A stretch of DNA of 64,000 nucleotides, taken from Erwinia sp. HDF1-3R. GTDB taxonomy: Bacteria; Pseudomonadota; Gammaproteobacteria; Enterobacterales; Enterobacteriaceae. Shown in pieces: positions 48,512 to 57,300 of the stretch; positions within the stretch are counted from its first letter, which is position 1, and the number at the start of each line of letters is the position of its first letter. The notes under the pieces are model-generated. The model searched no databases and was not told the origin of the DNA. It worked only from the letters and a program-made list of their open reading frames with translations. Location of the stretch: the NCBI RefSeq assembly GCF_039621855.1, contig NZ_CP155071.1, positions 2,852,001 to 2,916,000 of the forward strand, read 5' to 3'. The translations under genes and the position numbers were made by a program.

Positions 48512-49416
48512 TCAATCTATTTCATGCATCCCCAATTGTATATCAATACCGTAGTCAACAGCTACATGCTGGGCTGCTATTATCATTTCCCGTTTCTGAT
48601 TATCAATTTTCTTCATATCATGCTCGTCAAGGAAGACAAAACCATCCCGGCTCGCATGATTGATAATCGCAATTATGCTACCAATTTTGCTCATCACCTG
48701 CCTCAAAAAACTCGCGATATTCTGATCTTCAAATTCGTGGTGGGCCTTTGACTTCTGTCTACCATTAACAGTACCTTTTCCGATTAGCTCCGAGATTTCC
48801 TTGAGGCCTTTTGTCATATATTCAATACTTCCTTCACAGGACATGTAGTGCCTGACCGCATTTCGACTCACATAACCTAATATGATTTTCAAACAGTCAA
48901 TATCATCGTAGGGGTGGATAGAAGAATAGTCTACATGGCGACGCATAGAATCAATAACAACCTGTATCTTTTCTTCATCATCAAAGTCAATAAGCCTGTT
49001 AAGGAAAAAACCCGGCTCCACAACCTTACAATAATTTGGAACTATCACACCCTTTGAGATCTTACAGAAACCAAAAATGTATAGAACCGCGTATCTGTCC
49101 CTCAAGGATTTACCGTTTTTATCCTTTTTCTCGAAAGTCTCAATTGTTTTTTTATCTTTACTGCATTAGCTACTGAGGTAACCTGGACAGCTATTCCGCC
49201 ATTCATGTTATCATCCGCAGCATCAATGGCTGGAAAGTTAACTCTAATCTGGTTTTTACTTTTGAGGTTGGCAATACCTAATGCTTTGAATAACTGTATA
49301 GAAATTGCCTCAAGTAGCCGTGACATATCATTAAAACCCGTGTCCTTATCTCTCTCGACACGAAGTTGAAGAATAGCAATATCCTGATTTAAATTTTTTA
49401 TCAGCGATTCGATCAA
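48512..49416 (-). pseudogene. SMEK-domain protein gene with a frameshift in an A7 run
   Basis: Two frames form one gene. The first (49416 to about 49150) is a SMEK-type domain: LNQDIAILQLRVERDKDTGFNDMSRLLEAISIQLFKALG, then NGGIAVQVTSVANAVKIKK. At a run of seven A (T on the plus strand, about 49147-49153), reading must shift to continue as TIETFEKKDKNGKSLRDRYAVLYIFGF and on to 48512. One extra A restores a protein of about 300 residues. SMEK proteins occur in defence islands, often beside nucleases; the role is unknown. It may be a lesion, slippage-based switching or a base-calling error. Confidence 0.75.
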
Positions 49417-49617
49417 AATAGCTCCTTAACTTGATTGGCTCCGACTAAAATTCAGCGGCATAGTGAAATAATATCCAACTGACTAAAGAAGAGGAAAGTA
49501 ACTACATGGACATCCTAAAAAATCTACTCTATGAATAAACACCGATATATCATCATCGTTAAGCCCTATGTTCATATATACGAATGACATCTTTCTTCGA
49601 AGTGGAAATTTTCGCTG

Positions 49618-51600
49618 CTAAATTTCACTAAACCATTCCATTGGGACCAATTTGGTACCATCACGCCATTCCGGCAAGCCGACAACTCCAGCAATTTCGC
49701 CCCACACTACACTCGAAGCATGGTCTAGAACGATGAGTTGGAGATTTCCATTTTCCTGAAGCACGACATTGCCCATAACTTCGAATGCCTTCCGGACAGC
49801 TTCCACGTCTTCATCCCGAACCTTAGGTTCTTCGTCTAAAATAATGTCTTGATGCACCGTGGGTTTGGGAAAGTAAACTTGACTAGGTTGATCAAGCACA
49901 AGAAATCCTGGTACAGGGCTGCTTCGTTGGCCCAGAAAGAACTGGTGAAGAGAGAGCAATACTGCCAAATGATAGGAAAGCCAATTTGAACCGCTTCCTA
50001 TTTCTGAAAGATAGTCATCGCGCTCAGCCCCAAGGACTTTGATAGTTAGATCATTGACTTCTAAAGAAATCGGGTCGTGTGGATTCTCAACATCTAGATA
50101 GGGGAGAAGCTTCCCAGCGTTTGTGTTGATAATTCGCAGAGCTTTATGCTTACGAGCCTCGATATCTTGTTCGCGGAGTTCCCCTTCTAATGTTTGTACC
50201 GATTCCTTGAGCATCCGCACCTCTTCGACAAGTTCGCTGTCGCTGCCCAATTTGCGATGTAGATCCAATGACGATTCAATGTTGCCTATAAAACGCTCGG
50301 TACGCTTCGCAGAAAATTGCTGGTCATTAGCTTCCTTCGATCTACTCGTCAACGCTCTTTTGCGGATTTGTACGGATCTCAGTCGCTCGGTCACGCTATC
50401 AACCTCTGCAGTAACGCGCTGAAACTCACGATCGAAGGCGGCAGGTACTTCTTTGTCCTTATCTGCTCCCGCAGCTAACTCGACTTCTTCCAGACGATGA
50501 GCCAGAACCCGCAGTTTTCGTTTGGCTGAATCATTATGGCTACCACACATGGGACAATCCGATTCATCGTTTGCATGCGACACCAACCAACTCGATAGTT
50601 GAAGCCGCCCCCTCTGCACTGATAATGCCGTCTGATACTGTTGCACACCTGTTCGCATTCGGTTCATTTCTTCCAAGCGATGACGAAGCGTAGTAAGTTC
50701 GCGCGAAACAACTCGCTCTTCACTTTCCAAATCATTCAGCTCACTTAGTGCATCTGAGATCGTTAATGTGCTAACAGCCAAAGTTAGGTCTGTTCGAGCG
50801 ATTATTTCGTCAAGATGTTTAATCATTTGGTTTCGCGATATTTCATCCTCCAGCTTGGGGATCAAACCAAGTTCCTGCGCCTCACTGTACTTAGATCTCA
50901 AGTCGGCAAGCCACCGCGCGGAGACATCTTGGGCATCCCTGAGTTCTCGCTCTTTACGACGTAGAAGTTGGCGGGCTCTGTTCAGCTCGAACTGCTTAGC
51001 CATCAATGCTGATGTGACTGCACCAAGTATATAGGGGAAGATCTTCCTCAACTTTTCACGGTGCTCGTAAGTGTTAGTCTTAAAAAATAGAACATCCGGA
51101 TTGGCAACTACGTTCTGTGGTTGAAATGTGAAAGCAGCCAAATCTCGAAAAGCCGGACGCCCATCGAACCCCGAGACATCCTCTCCACCAGAAAAATCAA
51201 GATTAGACAGATTGGCTAGGTCATCAAGTAGCCTTTTGACTGCTATAACGTTTGTATTTTTACTAAGACGGCTGGGAATCTTGGTTATATTCTCTGCTTC
51301 CAGCAGGAACATATCATTGGTGCTACGCTGAGACCCAGGCTCCTTTCGGGCCAAGAGTTTGTCACCTTGCTCGGTCGCCACAACGATGCCGAACCATTCA
51401 CAGTATTTGCGAATGGTATTTACAGGAATAGAGCAAGTGCTTGCGCCGAGACAGTAGTCTATGATTGGAATGACCGCTGATTTACCCGTACGTGAGGCTC
51501 CACTAATGACGTTGACTTTACCAAGTTCAAAACGCAACTTGCGAGGTTGGAATTTTTTGTTCCGCGGCCAAAGTACGATACCTCGAATTTGAAAATACAT
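49618..51600 (-). CDS. ABC-3C system ATPase (DUF3732, Rad50/SMC-like)
   Basis: A 660-residue SMC-like ATPase. Walker A is GASRTGKSAVIPIIDYCLG near residue 35. A long coiled coil spans ~200-500 with a Rad50-like CPMCGSHN hook at about 355. The ATPase half returns with SEIGSGSNWLSYHLAVLLSLHQFF (signature) and PGFLVLDQPSQVYFP (Walker B), and QLIVLDHAS near the end. DUF3732 proteins are the ATPase of the three-component ABC-3C systems predicted to act in conflict with phages. It is the last gene of the operon and overlaps its neighbour by one base. Confidence 0.85.
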   Translation of the reverse strand: MYFQIRGIVLWPRNKKFQPRKLRFELGKVNVISGASRTGKSAVIPIIDYCLGASTCSIPVNTIRKYCEWFGIVVATEQGDKLLARKEPGSQRSTNDMFLLEAENITKIPSRLSKNTNVIAVKRLLDDLANLSNLDFSGGEDVSGFDGRPAFRDLAAFTFQPQNVVANPDVLFFKTNTYEHREKLRKIFPYILGAVTSALMAKQFELNRARQLLRRKERELRDAQDVSARWLADLRSKYSEAQELGLIPKLEDEISRNQMIKHLDEIIARTDLTLAVSTLTISDALSELNDLESEERVVSRELTTLRHRLEEMNRMRTGVQQYQTALSVQRGRLQLSSWLVSHANDESDCPMCGSHNDSAKRKLRVLAHRLEEVELAAGADKDKEVPAAFDREFQRVTAEVDSVTERLRSVQIRKRALTSRSKEANDQQFSAKRTERFIGNIESSLDLHRKLGSDSELVEEVRMLKESVQTLEGELREQDIEARKHKALRIINTNAGKLLPYLDVENPHDPISLEVNDLTIKVLGAERDDYLSEIGSGSNWLSYHLAVLLSLHQFFLGQRSSPVPGFLVLDQPSQVYFPKPTVHQDIILDEEPKVRDEDVEAVRKAFEVMGNVVLQENGNLQLIVLDHASSVVWGEIAGVVGLPEWRDGTKLVPMEWFSEI

Positions 51601-52094
51601 TAGAGCTTCACCCTCAATGTTGTTACGACTTCATGCACGGTGAGTTCACCGAACCAAGCACCAAGTTTTTCTGCCAAATCCATAAGTTGCCTCACCTCAT
51701 CGGATAACCCCCTCGCCTTAGTCTGCGATAATGGAATTACCTCGCCGTTTTCTTCAAGTTTGATCAGTTTTCCAGCAACCGCGAGTTCAATGGACAGCAG
51801 GCTGAGCTTGCGCCAACGAATAGCGCGCTCTTGAATTTGCAACAACAAGTCCTGTTTGGATACAGATGAGTCCCCGAACTTTGCCGCAAACGCCCGTAAG
51901 CCCGAACTTTTGAAGGTACGCTTTACAAATTCTGAGGTTGCTTGATGAAGAATAATAGGGAGCACTAGAAATAGAAGAGGTAGAGGGGGTGAGGCACTTA
52001 TACGATTTGTCTCGACATATCCACAACAAAAACGCCAGACGATTGCTGCGCCTAGTGCCGGATTCTGAACATTTTGAACTTCTCTTGCCAGCAT
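51600..52094 (-). CDS. ABC-3C system middle component
   Basis: A 164-residue, mostly helical protein starting MLAREVQNVQNPALGAAIVWRFCCGYVE and containing PPLPLLFLVLPIILHQATSEFVKRTFKSSGLRAF. This pattern is typical of the small middle component of three-component ABC systems. These proteins are thought to link the SMC-like ATPase to the effector. One base separates the start from the upstream gene stop and one base overlaps the ATPase gene, so the three are one operon. Confidence 0.78.
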   Translation of the reverse strand: MLAREVQNVQNPALGAAIVWRFCCGYVETNRISASPPLPLLFLVLPIILHQATSEFVKRTFKSSGLRAFAAKFGDSSVSKQDLLLQIQERAIRWRKLSLLSIELAVAGKLIKLEENGEVIPLSQTKARGLSDEVRQLMDLAEKLGAWFGELTVHEVVTTLRVKL

Positions 52095-52095
52095 A

Positions 52096-53337
52096 TTACG
52101 CCACCTTCTTGCCCTTCAACTGAGTTTGGTAGTTAGGATGCCAGCCTACAACCAACTCATCGGCAAGCATGTGGAAGCAACCAGGAATGAAGTGCCCCGG
52201 CGTAGACATTGCCTGAACTGGAGCAGCGAACTGCATGCAGTCTGAATAAAGAAATTGCCCTTGCTCCTGCTCGGATCTTTCTCTGTGATTCAACCTACAA
52301 ACCCGCTGTTTATTCTTCCATGAGCGCTTAAGGACATCATTTAGATCGTCAAAAGAGCTCTCGTCAACTTCTCCCCGGACAGCCCAATCTGTCCGATCGA
52401 AGGAAGCCATTAAGTAATCACTAACAGCTCCGAGTTTCTCTTCGTATGGCAGACCAATAATATCTAGTTGTCGAATGAAATTATCAGGAAGATATTCCCG
52501 TGATATTTCCTCTGATGGTGGATGTGCACGGCTCGATAGGACCGTTTGTCGATCAATTTTTTGTACGAACGATGTGTACCAGACATGGAAGTCATTGCGT
52601 GCAATGACTGCGGGCTTTCCCGTCTCGAGTAGCATATCGATGTGGCGCTTCACCTGACCGCAAAGATGGTTGGTGATATCTCCAACCTTAGATGGTGATA
52701 CGGGGTGACTTCGAACTAGCGCCTCAAGATCTGCCTGAGGACTGCCGCTGCCCTGCGTCAGTTGAAAATTGCAAATAAGTCGTTCTGAAAGATCCGGGTC
52801 GGCTGTAAACACCTTTTCGACGTATGTAGCAATTTCTACAGAGACACTTTTCTTCATATCGTAATCTGGAGCACTCCCCCATAACAAAGTGCGAGCCTGT
52901 GCGATGGCTAATCTAGCACTTTCAGGAGTATCAGCCTTTGCGAAACTTTCAACGATCAGCCCTTCAACTGGGCGAGAAACATAAAGCTCGAAAATAGCTT
53001 TGTCTATTTCAAACCCTGGTGATGCTGCAAGCTCAATCCAATTTGAAAGCGTTTTCCATAGTGATTTTGCTCGGTCAGCCACAGGATTAGCTGTAAGTGC
53101 GCTTTTACTCTGAACCAGTATAACGCCGCCATCGCCATCCTCTTGGGCTACATCGTCAAGAAGCTCCAAACTACACAAACTACCCTCGGGCGCTTGAAGC
53201 AACAAATGAGTAAGTCGTGTAAATTGGAGGCTGTATCCTAACGCCTGGCCCGGAACCTCGGTTCTACGCTTGACTCGAGATTGACCTTTCGTTCTTGAAG
53301 TCGTCATCCTGTTTCCTCCAAATAGATACCAACTCAC
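52096..53337 (-). CDS. ABC-3C system effector with a predicted nuclease domain
   Basis: A 413-residue protein, first gene of the operon. The N-terminal ~150 residues resemble a restriction-like dsDNA nuclease domain (GYSLQFTRLTHLLLQAPEGSLCSLELLDDVAQEDGDGGVILVQSKSA). The acidic residues and the QSK triad in the two strands fit a D-(E/Q)xK site. The C-terminal ~200 residues form the domain that couples effectors to the ABC-3C ATPase (VWYTSFVQKI, then FIPGCFHMLADELVVGWHPNYQ at the end). Start at the ATG of MTTSRTKGQSR (53307) or MSWYL (53337). The predicted role is abortive or DNA-degrading defence. Confidence 0.75.
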   Translation of the reverse strand: MSWYLFGGNRMTTSRTKGQSRVKRRTEVPGQALGYSLQFTRLTHLLLQAPEGSLCSLELLDDVAQEDGDGGVILVQSKSALTANPVADRAKSLWKTLSNWIELAASPGFEIDKAIFELYVSRPVEGLIVESFAKADTPESARLAIAQARTLLWGSAPDYDMKKSVSVEIATYVEKVFTADPDLSERLICNFQLTQGSGSPQADLEALVRSHPVSPSKVGDITNHLCGQVKRHIDMLLETGKPAVIARNDFHVWYTSFVQKIDRQTVLSSRAHPPSEEISREYLPDNFIRQLDIIGLPYEEKLGAVSDYLMASFDRTDWAVRGEVDESSFDDLNDVLKRSWKNKQRVCRLNHRERSEQEQGQFLYSDCMQFAAPVQAMSTPGHFIPGCFHMLADELVVGWHPNYQTQLKGKKVA

Positions 53338-53553
53338 ACATTTTGCTACACTTTACAAGAAGCCAATAGAGAAAAGCTAGGTAATACCCTGTAGCCCACG
53401 CTCAATTCCCTGACATTTCATTGATCTTTCTACAACCATAGTCACAATGCTACTGTATTACAGCTTTCACGGAAGGTGGTCATTCTGGGGGTCTTGACAG
53501 AAAGGGAATTCATGTTTAGCTTAATTATTAGCCATTTACTGGTAAAGGCGATC
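53338..53553. other. Right end of the island, no gene
   Basis: About 215 AT-rich bases upstream of the ABC-3C operon, where its promoter must lie. Nothing specific is recognised before the attachment repeat. Confidence 0.45.
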
Positions 53554-53573
53554 CCAGTCAGAGGAGCCAAATT
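53554..53573 (+). repeat. Right attachment repeat (attR)
   Basis: CCAGTCAGAGGAGCCAAATT, the second copy of the 20-base repeat at the tRNA-Asn end. It lacks the rest of the tRNA and is followed, as the first copy is, by a tRNA-type terminator hairpin. Confidence 0.9.
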
Positions 53574-53577
53574 AGAG

Positions 53578-53608
53578 AAACCAGATGTCTACTGACGTCT
53601 GGTTTTTT
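53578..53608 (+). terminator. Terminator hairpin outside attR
   Basis: ACCAGATGTC-TACT-GACGTCTGGT followed by TTTTT. It stands at the same distance from attR as the other hairpin stands from the tRNA, so it is probably the original terminator of tRNA-Asn before island insertion. Confidence 0.75.
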
Positions 53609-54212
53609 GCTTTCTATCAGTTGGTTATCCCTTCTCTGGACTGTCCTCAGACCGTAACGGTGTTCACTGGAAGATTATCTGAAGCCAGAGTTGTACTCTT
53701 ACTGTTTGATGGGCTTAGAGTCCCATTCAGAGAAGATAATGAGGAATTAATCGACTGCCCCATCTTCCCTGTTGCGTCGCTCAGTTGCAGCCTGCCAGCG
53801 TAAAAGTGGCAGATACTAGTAATGCTGTAATCGTTTATTCATTTTGAAACTGTGTAGGATCAAAAAACTCACTACACTGAGATTTTCATTCAGAACAGTT
53901 AGTCGTGTTGTTTTCCCTGGTGTCGGCAAAGCCATTAAGGTGCAGTCGGACGAACCCAACTGATTTTATCTTTGGTTTTAAATTTCAGAATCATCAATGG
54001 GCCAGGTATTAAAATTAATTGACTGATTTTGCACTCCGAAAGCAGGCATCTGCTGGATCAGTCTGTTTCTGAACCGGTACTTATCTCAGAATACGTACCT
54101 TCCGTAAGTAAATGAGACCTCTGTATAGCAAGCTGTCTGCCCCTGTGGCACACTTAAACCTTTCTGAAGCATACGGAACCTGCTTGATGTCTGAAAATCT
54201 TGTGTGCATGCC
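53609..54212. other. Degenerate region before the Rhs locus
   Basis: About 600 bases with only short frames and no recognisable gene. The end of the stretch leads into a chaperone remnant, so part of it may be decayed coding DNA of the same locus. Confidence 0.4.
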
Positions 54213-54374
54213 AGCTACCTGCGTGAAGGTAAACGGGTCTTTCAGCAGCAGGCTGTCTTTAATTCAGCAGATAACCATATTCTGGTGTTCACTATGACCT
54301 GCACCGCGATACTGACGGACGGGGACAATCAACAATTTCAGGCGCTGCTCTCCGGCTTTTGTTTTAACACCTGA
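54213..54374 (+). pseudogene. Remnant of a DcrB/DUF1795 (Eag-type) chaperone gene
   Basis: Fifty-three codons and a stop, in which the residues SYLREGKRVFQQQAVF, then HILVFTMTC and LTDGDNQQFQALLSGFCFNT follow the C-terminal half of DcrB/Eag proteins (a ligand-binding beta sheet followed by a terminal helix). The N-terminal half cannot be read in the same frame; a stop precedes it. Such chaperones stand directly before PAAR-Rhs genes and shield the effector membrane helices before type VI loading. Here it ends 17 bases before the rhs start. Confidence 0.65.
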
Positions 54375-54391
54375 CAATAAGGAACGTTGTT

Positions 54392-57300
54392 ATGTTTGAA
54401 GCGGCACGCGTGGGCGATGATATCGGCCATTCTCATGCGCTGGCAGGGATGATTGCCGGAACGATTATCGGTGGACTGATTGCGGCTGCCGGTGGCATTG
54501 CCGCCGGGGCAATGATGATTGCCGGTCTCGGTGCGTCCTGTCTCGGCATTGGTGTGCTGCTGGTCGGGGCCAGCCTGGCGGTGGGATACCTGACAGGCGA
54601 ACTGGCGACGGCAGCACGGGACAGTATCGCGGATGCAGGCGCGGCCAGCATGCAGAAGGAAGGCGTTATCGCCACCGGCTCTCATAACGTGTTCATTAAC
54701 GGCAGACCTGCCGCCATTGCGACCAACAGCATGGTGGAATGCGCTAAGGACGGTGGTTCACAGCAGATGGCAGAAGGTTCGTCCCGGGTGTATATCAACG
54801 GCCTGCCGGCTGCCCGTACAGGTGACCAGACCACCTGTGGCGGCAAAGTGATGACGGGTTCAGATAACGTCCGCATTGGCGGGGAGCCGGAACAGACACT
54901 GCCGATACAGTCTGAAGTCCCTGAAAAACTGTATAAAGCCTCTGACCTGACGCTGTTATTTGCCGGGCTTATCGGTGGCGCAGGTGGAGCGGCTGGCAAA
55001 GTCGGTGCACTGGGCAGACTGTTCAGTAAAATTTCGGGTATCAACAAGCTGGCCCGCATCGCCTGCCGCGCTGGCGTGCTGATGACCGGTGCCGCTGCCG
55101 TGGGCATCATCGCGCGTCCGGTGGATATCGTCAGTGGGCAGAAGTTTCTCTCGGGTGATGACGAGCTGGATTTCGTATTACCCTCCCGTCTGCCGGTGGT
55201 CTGGCAGCGTTACTGGCGCAGTGGCAATCCCGGCGACAGCGTGCTGGGCCGTGGCTGGTCACTTTTCTGGGAAACCCGGCTTGAACGGTATCAGGACGGG
55301 CTGGTGTGGCGTGCACCGTCCGGCGATTACGTGTCATTTCCTCCTGTTCCGAAAGGTCAGCGAACCTTCTGTGAACCGGAGAAGCGCTGTCTGGAACACC
55401 ATCAGGACGATACATGGTCAGTGTATGATATCAGCGGCGAACGCTGTCATTACCAGCCATTACGCGAAAATGCCCCTTCCCTGCCGCTACGCCTCACAGA
55501 ACCCTGTGGTAACGATATTCTTTTTGACTGGAACGACGACCATACCCTGCATTCACTCACCGACAGCGCCGGGCAGCGCGTGGTCTGCCGCTACACAACC
55601 GTCAGCGGACAGGTTCGCCTGACCGGGGCCTGGCTGGATAATGAAATCTGCCTGGTCAGCTACGGCTTCGATGATAAGGCCAGGGTGATTAGCGTCACCG
55701 GACGCGGCGGTCAGGTACGCCGCCGCTTTGGCTGGTATGACGACGGGGACGGAATGGATTTACTGCGCAGTCATGAGGACGGCAACGGGCTTGTGAATGA
55801 ATATCTGTGGCAGAACATTGATGGTCTGCCGCGCGTGGTGGCGTACCGCAACAGCGCGGGTGAGCAGCTTGATTTTGAATACGATTTTGAAAATGGCACC
55901 CGCCGCGCCACCCGCGAGGATGGCGTACAGGCAGACTGGCTGGTTGACGACGATAATAACGTCGCCCGTTTCACAGATTATGACGGTCGCCAGACCAGCT
56001 TTGTTTACCACAACGGTGAGTTATGCGATGTCATCCTGCCTGACGGAGCCATGCGGCACAGCCAGTGGGACCGCTATGGCCGCCTGACGTCAGAGACTGA
56101 CCCGGCAGGCCGCACCACAGAGTATTACTGGTTTCGCAACACTGACCGCATCGCCCGCACGGTTTACCCGGATTCAACAGCCACACAGGCGACATATGAT
56201 TTAAACGGCCGCCTGCTGTCGGAAACCGACGCACTGAATCACACCAGCACTTACCACTATCCTGATGAAGAAGAAACGCTGCCGGACCGCATCACCGATG
56301 CCAGTGGCGGTGACGTGCTACTGGAATGGAACCGCCAGGGGCTGATGACACAGCGCACCGACTGCTCCGGCAGCATGACCCGCTTCACCTATGACCGCTT
56401 CGGGCAACTCCTGAGCAGCGAGGACGCAGAAGGCAACGTCACACGCCGCAAATGGAACGATGCAGGCCAGCTTACAGCTCTTATCCGCGCCGATGGCAGT
56501 CAGGAAACGCTGTTGTGGAACGAGCACGGACAGCTCACCGCCTGGCGTGACCCGCTGGAAAGCGACGTGCTCTGGACGTATAACCGCCTGGGCCTGCCGC
56601 TCAGTCAGACCGGCCGCAACGGTATCATGCGTCGCTGGCACTATGATGCACGAGGCAATCTGCTGCGTCTGGAAAACGGCAACGGCGGTGAGTACCGGTT
56701 TACCTATGACCCCTCAGGACGTCCTTTAAATGAGATTCGCCCGGACCACACAACCCGGCAGATGGAATGGAACGAACGGGGACTGCTCATCACCCTGCTG
56801 GAAAGCGGCAGACCGGACAACGATGGCGGCATTCCCCGGCGTGTTCAGCAGTTCAGCTATGACAGCAGCGGCCTGCTGACCTTCCGGACAACCCGCGATG
56901 CCCGGTACCATTACCAGCGTGACAACAGCGGGCAGCTTACCGGCCTGACGCGCACACCGACTGCTGAAGGCCTGGCGCTGGGTATCGAAGCAGATGACGT
57001 TCAGTTTACGTTTGATGCGGCAGGAAAACTGCTCACTGAACAGGGGGTGAACGGTGAGCTGCATTCTGCGTATGACGTTCTGGGTAATCTTACCGCGCTG
57101 ACCCTGCCCGGCGGGCAGCAGATAAGCTGGCTGCACTACGGCTCCGGTCACGTCAGCGCCATCCGCTTTAACCAGCAGACCATCAGCGAATTCACCCGCG
57201 ACCGCCTGCACAGGGAGGTCTCACGCACTCAGGGAACCCGTGAACAGACCCGCCAGTATGACAGTATGGGCAGACGTACCCTGCAACGCAGTATCGGCGG

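Larger units (their letters stand above)
37800..53573. mobile_element. Decayed tRNA-Asn genomic island (ICEKp/HPI-type remnant) carrying defence genes
   Basis: About 15.8 kb flanked by the 20-bp direct repeat. Its left end carries pieces of a conjugative element (mobB, mobC, ardC, all damaged). The right three quarters carry defence-like genes of low GC content compared with the fli region. There is no integrase next to the tRNA, no excisionase and no type IV secretion gene. The simplest reading is an ICEKp-like element that lost int through virB and the start of mobB in one deletion. It is unlikely to move by itself. Confidence 0.8.

Noticed and set aside
48401..48751. 116-codon plus-strand frame between defence genes
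   Set aside because: It runs antisense to the SMEK gene and has no ribosome site or motif.
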